From Norana najaformis (taxonomy: Eukaryota > Annelida > Clitellata > Crassiclitellata > Hormogastridae): a stretch of DNA of 64,000 nucleotides. A program made the position numbers and the translations under genes. Shown in pieces: positions 46,388 through 58,074 of the stretch. The stretch covers positions 44,628,937-44,692,936 of the forward strand of contig OZ029914.1 of assembly GCA_964023275.1 (NCBI GenBank). The letters run 5' to 3'. The notes under the pieces were generated by a model. The model was not told where the DNA came from and did no database searches. It saw only the letters and a program-made list of their open reading frames with translations. Positions within the stretch are counted from its first letter, which is position 1, and every line of letters begins with the position of its first letter.

Positions 46388-46540
46388 TCGTAATCTTAAT
46401 CGTGATCTGAAGAATTCTATAATGTCAAAGAAACTAAGTCGCGAGGACCAGCTCCTTCACTGGCACTCAGACAAAACAGAATCGATAGGCAGATGAGACG
46501 AGATTCGGTTCCAGGTCAAGACCAGTTAATCGGCAAATGA
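46388..46540 (-). mobile_element. LINE tail fragment in intron 1 of SDR gene 7
   Basis: Read on minus it resembles the 19,990-20,110 copy: an AGCTGGTCCTCGCGACTTAG segment and AAGAATTC-like GAATTCTTCAGATCACG then a TTAAGATTACGAC tail. Degraded. Confidence 0.4.
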
Positions 46541-46599
46541 AATTAACTTTAAGACCTATTCTGTTATAGAGTAACTTCAGATAAGCTTAAGGTCACTCC

Positions 46600-47195
46600 A
46601 CTTGCTGAAAATCGTTGAAAGAATTCATTTAAAAGTTCTTTCGCCAAACTAGATCCCTCTCGAATTTTCCCAACCTAACTACCTTCTCAAACTATTTACC
46701 ATCCAATCAGACCTCTCTACTTGCTCATCCTCTTAACTCATTCTTGCCCGTCCTTCTGTTACTACCTATCTTAAGTTCTCAATAAACGATCAATACATTA
46801 CACTGAACTTTGAATCTCGAACGATCTCCTTCCTGAATTTTGCAAATTCTCTGTTCCTCAATCCTTCCGTCGTTCACCTATCATCATATCATCATCATCT
46901 GTCTCAAGCCCCTCTATCCGCAGGTGTTCTATTCAAAACTGAAGTCTCACCTTTTCAAGAAATTCCGCACTGATCCATCGAATTCGCAGCCTTCCCAATT
47001 TCTTCTGCTTAAACATAACCCACCACAACAGCTCCCTTCTCTCTCTGGTCTTCTGACAACCGGACGTGGATCTTGACAAGGCATCTTTGTAGAACCCCAC
47101 TGACTTGAAGCAGCGCTCGTGAATAAGTTGGTCCACTGCTGTTAGCCTTTTAGTAGCGCTTTAGAAAATTCGATTTTCCGATTAAGATTACGATG
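46600..47195 (+). mobile_element. LINE 3' end in intron 1 of SDR gene 7
   Basis: Broken plus-strand frames give FYSKLKSHLFKKF and a Pro/Ser-rich end. They are followed by TCTGGTCTTCTGACAACC, GCGCTCGTGAATAAGTTGG and TTTCCGATTAAGATTACGA, the same terminal block as 34,900-35,285. It is one of the longer members of this family in the window. Confidence 0.55.
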
Positions 47196-47560
47196 TAAAA
47201 ATAAATAAACGACTAAGTAAATCTCTACCTGCCTCTTCTTTCTGGAAGTTTCGCCTTCACACATTTTAGGCCATTACGAACGCTTTCTTTCTTAGTGACA
47301 TCCAAAGAGATGGAGTGCAGACGTTCAGAGCAGACCTTCTTCAGTTCCGTTTCTCCCTTCTCCGTGAAACATCCGGCAAAGACATGACATCCCAGTTGAT
47401 CCAGTCTCTTCGCTATCAAGTTCCCAAATCCAGTGTCACATCCGGTTACGAAAATATAACGATCAGAGTAATTTCCAACTCGTGGAATCCTGACGAGGCG
47501 AACCAAGATTTTATAAATGATGAAAAACGTAATGACGTATATCGTAAACGAACAGAACAT

Positions 47561-49284
47561 TTTAATCAACAAAGGTTTTTCCTTAAATTATTCGAAATTG
47601 AGTAACACGCAAAATACGTTCGTATCTGTGCAGCATTCAGATTTTACACAGTGTCTTAAATTCGCCTCTACATTAGTTTTTAATATTGATTCTACTTCAA
47701 GGTTCACTTCCTTCGTCCCTGGACAAAGACGTAGGCTTACAGACTACGTGTTGCCATAATGACCCTCTTTATATGTTGAAGCTAAAAACATATTGTAGAA
47801 TCAATAATGGATGGTAAGCTATTGTCAACAACAGTGGCCTGTGAAGCTTAGACACTAGCCGTCTGACAATGCATGGCCTATTCACATGAGAATGTTTTAA
47901 GACAAGTTTATGTCCAAGCTATTCTGGGCGAGATCTAAGCTGTGATGAGACCGAACTGGCAGGTTTCAAGAGCACTAGTTGTATCACTGATGAACATTTC
48001 CGTACACACGGAATTGGTCGGATTAGCTTCTGGTGAATTTCTCTGTGAAGGTTTATCAATTTTGCCTTAAATTACGAGCTTTTACATTGTTTAGAAATAT
48101 ACAGCATAATGCATGTAGATAACAATTAAAACTGTTGTTGAGTGGTCCACCATATGATAGTTTGTTTTGTATAGGCTGTGCAATAATAGTCTACTTTTGT
48201 TAACTCTCAACAAGGGTGGGCACACACAGATCCGATCAGACAGGACAAGCGGATTGGGTTGGTTCGACGTGTACATTGCCAGTTTTTGTCAGGATAATCT
48301 AATCTAATCCAATGACTTCTGTAGCGCCGTTATCATACTGCCAAAGGCATCAATCGATGGTCGCTTCCAGTCAAAATCACAATCCAAAATCATAATCTGT
48401 TGGAGAAGCCGGGTCGAATTCCGATAGGTCAGAGAAACCAGAAGTTAGGCTGAGGTGGGTAAACAAGTTGTAACAAATGACTGTTTAGGCGATCGGCTGA
48501 AATTTCTTCATTCTGAATATCTCATTTGATCGGTCATACTCAGTCATGCACCAGCTTATTGCGAAAACAGCTGCTGAAGTAGGTCGTGACGTCACGCGAT
48601 GGTGTTGTTATGGATGTAAACATGATCGCCGATAATAGTCGGGACACGGAAAAGAAATTTGTTTATAGCAGTATGGAAAGCCGAGCCTTTTCGATATTAT
48701 TTAAATGGGAAGGATTACAGCAGTGGAAACATACCACGACAAAGGGCTTATCGCTTTGTTATCTAAAAGACCGCAACTACCATTAATACATTCTACGCAA
48801 TCGTTCATTTAGATCACTGTTAATTTCTAAAACCTGTTTTACCGCCAAAACAGTCAGACTGCATATAAGGTAGTTGCTTTTTAAGCATGATATTCCACTG
48901 CATCAATAATACAATTTAATGCTATCATATGTAACTTTGACTTCAGAAGAAAGCTCTAACAGGTGATAGGATGAAGTGGAGCGACATGCTGTGTCGGTGT
49001 GGGCGAGTCTCTTGTTAAGCAGTCTCAATGTTAAGCAGAACAAACTAATAGGACCAATTAGGGTGTTTTGAACACTTAATCTAGATGAAGCTGGAGTTGA
49101 GAAAGAATTTGAAGGCGCTGCAATCACGATTTCATTTATACAAATATCCTCAGGTTACACTTTAAAAATATCACCAATATATTGCTATTAATAATTTATG
49201 TATGTGTAATAACAACTACAGTAACATTGATAGAAAAGCTACAAGTAGTATGAATGCTAGTAGGGTCTACTAAATATATAGAGC
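47561..49284. other. 5' flank of gene 7, paralogous to 27,762-29,477
   Basis: No gene. Near-collinear with the flank of gene 3, including the R1 copy at 48,297-48,480. Confidence 0.6.
48297..48480 (+). repeat. Copy of dispersed repeat R1
   Basis: The duplicate of 28,488-28,680 with few differences (GTAGCGCCGTTATCATAC, GGCATCAATCGATGGTCGC). Confidence 0.75.
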
Positions 49285-49430
49285 GCTCGGCTTGTAAGGC
49301 GGAAAGCCAAATCCGAGACCGTTACTGTGTAGGGACCTTGAGCAAGTCCTTCACTCACAATTGATCGGTGCCATCGATTGATGCTAAGTCATTAGATAGT
49401 GGCGCCTAATAAATGCAGAAATAATAGTAA
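49285..49430 (+). mobile_element. tRNA-derived SINE-like element
   Basis: The duplicate of 29,478-29,625, with the same head and the GGGACCTTGAGCAAGTCC core. Confidence 0.6.
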
Positions 49431-49566
49431 TGCCAATGCTGATGCGATTAGCGATGCCAATGCTCGTACCAGACTGATACTTATGTTAATAGTAGACCAA
49501 TTACTATTTCCAAAGATAATGGCCTATTCACATTTATTTCATTTTTATGCTAATCGATCAAATGCT

Positions 49567-50214
49567 TTACCCCTAGAGGGTAACCAATGAAAAAATCACA
49601 TATTGGCTAACCTGGGGTGAATTTTTCACCTCACACTACTTGGGGCGTCTGACGTAAGATTACATCATGTTCAGTGAACAGTGGTATTTGTATCAAGTTC
49701 AACATAAGATTGCAAAACTAGGAAACCTAAATAACGCCAAATGTCCGCACAATCATCGAGGCTATAGCCATCGTCAGACGAAATATCATCAGTGACAAGG
49801 CCTCCATCAGCATCGCTCGGTAAATCGTTACCTGTATCACTGTCCTCGAGAAGATAATAGGTCTCAACATTATCTAGCTCCGATACATCGCTGTTGTCAT
49901 CAAACTCTACATTATCATCATCGTTGTCATCACTGTCAATCCATTCTGATATCAGTTTACTAGCATTTGCGGTCGATAGCCTTCGAAACATCTTACACCC
50001 TAATTACAAAAAAATGACCAAGGTGTGACGTCAGTTTCTTAGTCACGTGACTATGTATCCAAAAATAAGTAAAACAAAAATATGAAATCAAGCAAACATC
50101 ATCTAGGAACAGATGCACCAAAGCGCATGGCATAGCTCCAATCTGCAAAACACTGCAGCACAAATACTGACAGTGGGATGACAAATTCAGCCCAGGTTAG
50201 CCTCTAAGGGTTAA
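49567..50214 (-). mobile_element. Non-autonomous piggyBac-like element, copy 2 (acidic ORF open)
   Basis: The left end is TTAC then CCCTAGAGGGTAACC. The right end is GGTTAGCCTCTAAGGG then TTAA (50,211-50,214). The inner inverted repeat is TAACCTGGGGTGAATT. The minus-strand frame at 49,991-49,671 begins MFRRLSTANASKLISEWIDS, then a run of Asp, Asn, Ser and Glu, and closes within the element. PiggyBac transposases start with an acidic tail of this kind before the catalytic DDD domain, which is absent here. So this is read as an internally deleted piggyBac relative. The left TTAA looks mutated to TTAC. Its twin is at 29,766-30,388. Confidence 0.6.
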
Positions 50215-50536
50215 ACGTCGGTCTACAGTATATCTACAATTTTAGAGCGATTCACTGCATTTACTGAGAGTTTATATAACCAACTACACAGACAGTAACA
50301 TTGCTACAAAAAGAGGCGGTATTAGTGCAAGGAAAGATTATATTCCAATTATAGTTCGTGTTGCAAGTTACTTAATTAGTTTCATCAAATTGTCTTCACG
50401 CATTTCTCAAACATAAAGACATCGTGCGAGGACATGCTCAGAAAATCTCTGATATTTCAAATCCTCTATTTCAAATTTTTTCTATACCTTAAAACCTTAT
50501 AAAGTCAATGACGAGGACATCTTCATGACGATGTCT
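50215..50536. other. 3' flank of SDR gene 8
   Basis: Matches the 3' flanks of gene 4 (30,389-30,718) and, more distantly, gene 3. No gene or clear poly(A) signal was picked out. Confidence 0.6.
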
Positions 50537-53205
50537 CTATTTCTTTAAAGCGGCTGGCAAAGGGCGACCTGATGCGAGCCTTCTGAGAATCCAGTCTCCC
50601 AGCCATTCAGGAAGCGCCTGGAGAGGAATAAAAATGTACTTGGCGTCTTTTCCCACTAGATAGCGCGCCCGAGGAAATCGTCCGAGAAGAGCATGTTCAT
50701 AAGCATCGATAACATCTGTCAGGGAATCCGAAGCTAACTGCATCGAAAGTTTAAATTCATTTTCTTGCACTGAAATCGAAAGCAAAGGACGTGCTATCGA
50801 GACAATTAAGAACGTAAGAAATATACCTCTTACTAGTCTACATTTTTCTGGTGTGTATTCACCCTCACTGTAGTTGTCATTAACTATTACCGTCATTTTC
50901 AGCCTGAACTACAGGCCTTTGATGGAAGGAAGGCGCCTTCGGGCATGGGGTTTTCGTTTTAGTCGACAGATAACCCTCCCAGTATACAGCAAGGCTACTT
51001 CCAGGTAAAGCTGCCTGAAACGGGACTATCAAGCTTAGTGTTCAATTCAGAGTGGAGGAACAAGTCTGTAACTGTTTCGGTGCATAAGTACTTTAAATTT
51101 TTATGTTTCTGTAACCTTTTTCGCATATCAAACAGTTTGGAAAGGCAAAGCTAAGACATGCTTCATTTGGCTGAGGCTCACGTGACAATATCAACTTAAC
51201 GACAGAACACAACCTTTACTCTCCGACATGCGTGAATATTCATTTACCAACCAACATAGGGTGAAGAGCGTTTGTTGTATAAGACTGAAAAAAAGTAAAG
51301 CTCTTACGGTACTTGCAGTATTCTTCTCCGTATTCAGCTTTTAATTCTGGTGCAGTATTCTTCCAAATTTCAGCGATATTAACAATGATCTTCTCATATG
51401 TCAATAATCCTGTATTGAAAGCGCCCGGTTCGATGAGACTTGTTTTGCAGCCAAAGTAATAGATTGTACGCCTAGAAAAATTAAGTTCGTGGTATTTGAC
51501 GTATTTGCTGGTGAAACGCAAGAAACTATAGATCTCTTAGTCGTAAATTTATCCCCAATTCTATGCATATCCTGTAAATGATTTTAAAAGGCAGATAAGA
51601 GAGAATAAAATGCAATACGTGAACTGGATTATTTACCTGGTGAGATTAGATTTATTAATGGTAGGCCTATATTTTCACAAGCATTCCAGTCCGACATATA
51701 CAATTGAGAGGAGTCTGTAAGTTGACTCAGAAAGCATAACATATTGTAATCATCTGAGGCTTATGGTAAATAGAAAGATTATAGTAGACAGGTAGGGAGA
51801 TTAATTCAGAGAATAGATTTTGCAAGATGATAGTGCAAGCAAACTGTTAAAAACAATGAAAATGTTGGTCTTGTTTTCCATCAACCGTAGTCAAACGAGT
51901 AATAAGTAATGACTGAACTGATTTCAGCAATATTAAAGAAAGTTAGGACGTTTTTAATCATCTTATTCCTTCACTTGCATTACAGTCCAAACAAGCTAGA
52001 CCTGCAATTTCTGTGAAGTTGACTTAAATAGATAGGCTACGTCCCTAAACTGTGTGTGTGAGACAGGACCGCTTGACTGAGGCCAGGTAACCGAGCCACT
52101 GAGCGCTCGCCTCGTAGTGCAGATTCGAGACTCCCCTGAAGTGGTTACAGTGTATTGCATTTGAGCATGTTCTTAGCAATAATTACCGCAACTGACTGTT
52201 GCTTGTCACCAGATATTGGTGATGTAGAAGAACAAAAAACTTAAATAAAAAACAAGTAAAAGTTCGTTTCTATAGCGGTAATCAATCCCATATTGCAACA
52301 CAGCAATGTTCTACAATTTGTAATTACTGTAGGTCATACCGAAGTCCATCCGTGAAAGCCTCCACGCCGTATTTGGACACAGAATAAGGTAGACACGAGG
52401 CAAATGCGATTCGAGCCCCCATACTTGATGTGTTGACTACTCGGCCCTTCTCTTGCTTCACCAACGGAAGAAACGTCAGCGTGACGTCAATTAGACCCCA
52501 CAGATTCACGTCACATTGTTTCTTGTAGTCGTCAACCGTGAGCCAATCAGGTGAACCGACGCTAGTAGCAACGCCAGCGTTGTTCATGACTCCCCAAAGG
52601 CCTAAATAATTTTAATCAGGAACGTTTACTTCTGTGAGAAAAGAATGCCCACATCAATGCAAAGTGTTTGAGATTACAAAGGCAGAAAATATAGTCTGCA
52701 TGCAATAATGTGCAACATTAGGTATAGCTTCAGTCTACGATGTCATAGGCTCATTGATATCTGTAGAGCTCAAAAGTAGTCTGTAAGTAATAGACAATGT
52801 CAAATTCTAATCTCTTAGTGAGAACATTAGTGAGAACATAACATCAGTTAAGCATAACAGTCGAAATTAGCCCATACCTCTGCCTTCAGGGAGTTTTGAC
52901 TTGACATATTTGAGTGCATTGCGAACGCTGTCTTTCTTCGTGACATCCAAAGAAATGGCGTGCAAACGTTTAGAGCAGACCTTCTTCAGCTCCGTTTCTC
53001 CCTTCTCCGTTAAGCATCCGGCAAAGACGTGACATCCCAGTTGATCCAGTCTCTTCGCTGCCAAGTTCCCAAATCCAGTGTCACATCCAGTCACGAGAAT
53101 ATAGCGATCCGGGTATTTTCCAACTCGAGGGATCCGAATGAGGCGATCCAAGATTTTATAAATGATGAAAAACGCAATGATACATAGCGTAAAAGAACAG
53201 AACAT
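50537..53205 (-). CDS. SDR gene 8: retinol dehydrogenase / 17-beta-HSD6-like
   Basis: Exons on minus: 53,205-52,878, 52,601-52,340, 51,471-51,308 and 50,769-50,537 (TAG), giving 328 aa with phases 1, 2 and 1. All motifs are present: anchor, TGCDTGFG 39-46, NNAG 116-119 (preceded by Met where others have Leu), Asn142, Ser169, Tyr182 and Lys186. Exons 1, 3 and 4 are close to gene 4 (exon 3 loop AFNTGLLTYEKI). Exon 2 mixes gene-4-type ARIAF with gene-6-type AS-LPYSVSK residues before the catalytic Tyr, and AGVATSVGSPDW where gene 4 has AGVGTAFGSPDW. Intron 2 carries the same SINE as gene 4. Intact and probably a recent paralogue of gene 4. Confidence 0.88.
52075..52195 (+). mobile_element. tRNA-derived SINE-like element in intron 2 of SDR gene 8
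   Basis: The same insertion as 32,255-32,370 (ACCGAGCCACTGAGCGCTCG, CAGATTCGAGAC), so it predates the block duplication. Confidence 0.55.
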
Positions 53206-55304
53206 TTTATTCGACAAAGGTTATAGTTTAACTTACTTAAAGATTAAGTTATTTGCAAAATCGTAACAACACAGCCTTCGATATTAAACAAAGTTATGCC
53301 CTTTGCATTACTTTATCTTAGTGTATAATATGGTTCAGAGTTCAGTCGCTTCACCTGGGTACAAAGACGTACAGATCACGTGTTGCCCTAGTGACCTAAT
53401 TCATATGTTGACGCTGTGAATTTACTGTAGAATCAATTAAGACAAATAGGATATGGTTGACTCGGAACTGAAGAAGCTAAACAAACATTGCCTACATTGG
53501 TGCGTATTTGATGCACGAATTATCGGCTAGAAAGTGTCAGCAGAGAATGTTTATAATCAAGTTTACCTCGAAGATATTTTTGCCAAATGTGTATGAGAGA
53601 AATAATGTGGTGATGACGAATTGACAGGTTTACAGTTCGCTATTGACTTCACTGATGCACAGCTGTTTTCTAGCGAATTGTATTCATTGCCTCTATGTAA
53701 TTTTTTGTGAAGTTTCATCAGTGTGGTTTTGTTGTGAAAATTACAAGATCTTGTTAAATACAAATATATAGCATTATAAAATAGCCGGATGAAATGTAAA
53801 ACAAAATGGCTCACACTGTGCAAAATAATCAAGCGTTTGCTTATATATACACTCAAACTTTTGTTAACTTATCAACTGCTTAATAATAATGTCCAATAAT
53901 TAAGGCTGCATATGAGGCAATGTAGGTGTATTTAAGTACGAAACTTCTCTGCACCAATAATTTCATATCAAGATCTGCAGTGTTTTCTTCACAGTCAAGC
54001 TGGAACAGACTAAACAGTAATAACAGTAACAAGCATTTAACAAAAGTTTGAGAGTATATACAAAGCAAACGCATTAATATCTTGCATATTGTGGGTTATT
54101 CTACTATCCATTTAATCCTGCTGTTTATGACGCTGTATAATTTTATATGATATAAATCTTTTATATAATCCATTGTGTACTCGTGACCTCCTTGTTAAGG
54201 TTCAGATTTTGCACATCTATTACGTGCTTGGTTTTCGAAAATATTACCCTTCATCATTATTTGCTTCATTGACTGAAGCGGATATAAGACAACGGCAACC
54301 CAACACATAAGAAGAAACATTGTTAGAATCCTAACTATTTCCTAATTATGATACTTTGGTGCTATGAACAAACGCAGTTTTTAGTACTATGAAGAATGTA
54401 TATTTACCTGCAAAAAAATTTAGTTCAACACTAAACTATATATCTTTACTTAAAGAGGACTTTTGTGACATCTCACCCTAAAAATTTCCAAACCTTTTTG
54501 AAAGGCTTTCCAGTGAAATGTCAATTCAAATGGGTTACAAGAAATACAATTTTCCTGATTTCCCACAAGCTTAACCGGTTTGTGACGAACAGTGTAGTCC
54601 ATCAGATGTTGATTCAGGAAATGCTGTTTATACCAGAATTCTGACTTCTAAAGGATTCATATATACCCCATTTGGTCAGATAGGTAATGAATCAACATAT
54701 GTACTACAGTAACTTAATTATTACTTTTTCAATGATTCAAAGGAAAGCCGTTTTAAGTGTTCATATTAGATTTCGGAATGGATAACTGGGTTGTCATAAC
54801 ATGTATCTGAGGTATCTAACCCAGTAACACCACGCATCTCTGGGTTTTACGAGACATTTGCAAGATACTGCACCGTTGAGATCATTGGACAATAAAATGC
54901 GAAGTTCCAATCTTGTTAAAAAAGTAAAACACTCGTGCCTCTTGTAGAACGTAGGAAGGCGTTCATTTCCTGGTTCTTTTTGGAATTTCGGCTGAAAATG
55001 GATAATTTTTAGAGTCCTCAACACGGAGCCAGTGCATCAAGGGACTTCCCGCTTACTTTCAAGCTTTTGGCGGTAGCAAATTATACTTCTTGGTAGTAGA
55101 GGCAGTTGTGCGTGAAAAAGTTGTCCAGAGTCCTCAAAACTACGTAAGCTGATGAACCTATTGTCCTACCGAACATTTGTGCAAGCAATGGCATAAGATT
55201 TTTGCAATGATAGCAAGCACAGCATCTGAGTAATCTAGTAATCGTTTTGTTATAGGGGTATCTGCAGTAATACTCTGACTAAAACAGAGTTGCTGTATTC
55301 GAGA
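53206..55304. other. Intergenic region between SDR genes 9 and 8
   Basis: No gene. It includes about 1.04 kb (53,533-54,578) missing from the first block. The part from about 54,400 is related to the flank of gene 2 at 23,860-24,480, so the long form is ancestral and the first block has the deletion. Confidence 0.6.
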
Positions 55305-58074
55305 CTATTTTCTGGTTGCCGCTGGAAGAGGACGATCTTTCGAAAACTTCCTAAAAATCCTGTCGCCCAGCCATTCTGGCAATGCTTGAATTGGCATGAA
55401 GATATACTTGGCATCGATGCCAACGAGGTAGCGGGCGCGAGGATATCGGCCAAGTATGGCGTGTTCGTTGGCATCAACGACTTCCGTTAGATTACGGGAC
55501 ACACGCTTTGTATTAACGTTGAATTCTTTTTCGATTACTGAAAGGTAAAACAAACGAGTATGCGACACACTATTTGTCTAACGTCTTTTGAAATAATCGT
55601 AATTGTAATCGTAATATTGAGAATTTCTAAAGCACTACTTTAAACCTAAGCGTACGTCACCAGCTTATTATCCATTTCTCTCAGCTCATACACAACTCAA
55701 ACTAACAGCTCCTCTCCCCCTTCTCTCTCTAGTCTTCTGGCAACCAGCCATGGTTCTTGACATGGCATCTTTGGACAAATCCGCTGATTGAGTGCAGCGC
55801 CTTGTGAATATGCTGGTGCCCGGTGCTTAACATTTAAGTAGCCCTTTAGAAATTTCAAGTTGACGAATACGATTACTATTGAATACATACAAAAGCAGCT
55901 TATTTCGCCACAAATGGACCGGGAAGTAGAGCCAGTAAGTGAAGAGCGCTTAATTAGATTGTTGCGGTTTCAATGTGATTGAATACTAAACCATAGTTCG
56001 TTATCCAGTCACATAAATCCCCTACGTTGTTGCACACGACTTTGAAACTGAGGTGGAAGTCCACGAACATGTAGTCGGATTTTATGACATCGAGCTTACG
56101 TGGAGGTGAATGTGGGGCTTTTCCTAAATTTAACTTCGATTATCCTTAAGTAACTGTTTGCACAAGAAACCAGTTATACACATGATACTAAAGAAGCTTT
56201 AGATTAATTAGAAAAACAGCGTACTATATTTGGCGTGTTCCTCTCCATATTCGTCTTTCAATTCAGGCGCAGTTTTCTGCCAAGTCTCGGCACACTTGAT
56301 GCCAAGTAGTCCAGCATCGCCTATTTGAGTCCAAAATCCTCCAGGTTCGATCACACTTGCTTTGCAACCGAAATAAGAGATGGTACGTCTGAAACAATAA
56401 GATGTTGCTATCCAGAAATCAGCATTTCATCGTTTAGTAAAGAGGTGCTGAAAGAGAATATAGAATAAAAAAATATGGACCTCCGCAAAGTACGCGAAAT
56501 ACAGACACAAATCGTAAAAACATATGGTCAGAAATTCAAAAGAAAGTGCCCTTTCTTCAAACGTTTTCTTTCACGTAGTACTTGTATTGCCCACCAAAAG
56601 GTAGCAATTTAAGAATTTTAATTAATCTTTAGATGTTTAGGGTTATTTGTTTTAGCAAATATGGCTACGTATGAAGGAAATATATGTATAAATTCAAAAC
56701 CATTCATGAACACAGTTAGAGCAGAAAGTATTGCGCATAAACTTAGACTGGACGCTCAATAAAATTTCCATTGAAACTGGTCTATGATAAGGTATACACA
56801 CATGTAGAGTCCCTTAAAAATTTCGAGGACTGAAATGCAAACTAAAAGTTTAACCGAAGCCAAATTGCTTGCCCTTCCTCCACATTGAAACCTGGTGGCG
56901 TTCTGAATCCAACCTATAGATAAGTACATCAAAAGTTTAGTATTCTACTATTTTAAACACCCAGAATCGAACAAAAGGTCACGAAAAGAACCTTGTCATA
57001 CCGAATTCCATCAGTGAAAGATTCCACTCCGTACTTGGACACGCTGTAGGGAAGAAATATTGCATAAGAGGCGCGACCAACGATGCTAGCAGTGTTGACT
57101 ACTCGACCTTTTTCCTTCTTCACCAGAGGCAAAAACGTCAACGTGACGTCTATTAGACCCCAGAGGTTGACGTCACACTGCTTCTTGAAGTCGTCAGTGG
57201 TTAGCCAATCAGGTGATCCAACACTTAGAAGGACACCGGCATTATTAAGTAGTCCCCAAAGGCCTAAGTAACACGTCGACAATAACAGATATAAATTAGA
57301 AGAAACCTACAATACCGTTAAAGAAACTGCAGATGCTGTTAAAGGCATTGTCGTCTATGTTCCAAATCTGGAACTCATGTACAATTGGTCAATTTTAGGT
57401 CTATGTTTTGAAATATGCCTAGAATACTGTTACATTCTTTACGACAAGGATGGGCTATAAAGTGTTAAGGCTATAAACTAGGGAACCAGCAGAGTTAGAC
57501 AGTCAGGGAAGCAGTCATGTCATAGGTTAGAGGTCAGTTTGTCAAGAGTAATAGAAAGGTAATGGAGACAGTCAGTCGTTGTCGATCCACTCACGCGGCA
57601 CACGAAATTTTATAAAATATAGTAGAAGGAAAGGGCAAATGTCAAGATACCTTGACATGTCCCAGTGCTGAGTAATATGAGGTATAATTGTTTCAAATTA
57701 ATTAAAATATTAAGGGTAGGTATATTGCCGGAAAATCGAAATCTATTCCTACCTGTCCCATGTGGTAGTTGCTCCTTTACGATTTCATACGCCTTGCGAA
57801 CGCTGTCTTTCTTAGTGACATCCAAAGAGATGGCGTGCAAACGTTCTGAGCAGACCTTCTTCAGCTCCGTTTCTCCCTTCTCCGTCAAACATCCGGCAAA
57901 GACATGACATCCCAGTTGATCCAGTCTCTTCGCTATCAAGTTCCCAAATCCAGTGTCACATCCCGTCACGAGGATATAACGATCTGTGTAGTTGCCAACT
58001 CGTGGAATCCGGATGATGAGATCCAAGATTTTATAAATGATTAAACAAGCGACAATGCAGAAGATACACCACAT
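55305..58074 (-). CDS. SDR gene 9: retinol dehydrogenase / 17-beta-HSD6-like, near twin of gene 5
   Basis: Exons on minus: 58,074-57,753, 57,263-57,002, 56,388-56,225 and 55,537-55,305 (TAG), giving 326 aa. Same plan as gene 5: short anchor MWCIFCIVACL, TGCDTGFG 37-44, NNAG 114-117, Asn140, Ser167, Tyr180 and Lys184. Differences from gene 5 are few: Glu to Asp in KKESV (exon 1), VEAF to VESF (exon 2), GDPG to GDAG and EEYAKY to EEHAKY (exon 3), and in exon 4 TDVVDAYEHA to TEVVDANEHA and FVPIQ to FMPIQ. The Tyr-to-Asn change sits in a segment kept in all other copies. It is still open and spliceable. Intron 2 lacks the ATAC microsatellite. Confidence 0.87.
55590..55885 (+). mobile_element. LINE 3' end in intron 3 of SDR gene 9
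   Basis: A shorter counterpart of 34,900-35,285 (CTAGTCTTCTGGCAACCAGC, TTCTTGACATGGCATCTTTG). Intron 3 is 135 bp shorter here than in gene 5. Confidence 0.5.

Larger units (their letters stand above)
45935..47560 (-). pseudogene. SDR gene 7: truncated copy with exons 1 and 2 only
   Basis: Exon 1 is at 47,560-47,233 and exon 2 at 46,196-45,935, both open. The anchor, TGCDTGFG, NNAG, the catalytic Asn (CDINLWG), Ser (NTSS) and YSVSK are all present. Exons 3 and 4 are missing: about 350 bp past exon 2, intron 2 breaks off at about 45,578 and joins R3/flank DNA. At the end of exon 1 a 4-bp insertion (CTGC on plus) puts GC where all siblings have the donor GT. The next GT, at 47,228-47,227, would add 4 nt and shift the frame. 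A GC-AG intron would keep it. Without exon 3 the substrate loop and C-terminus are lost. It is most likely a pseudogene. A read-through spliced to gene 6 exon 3 would be in frame but is speculative. Confidence 0.82.
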
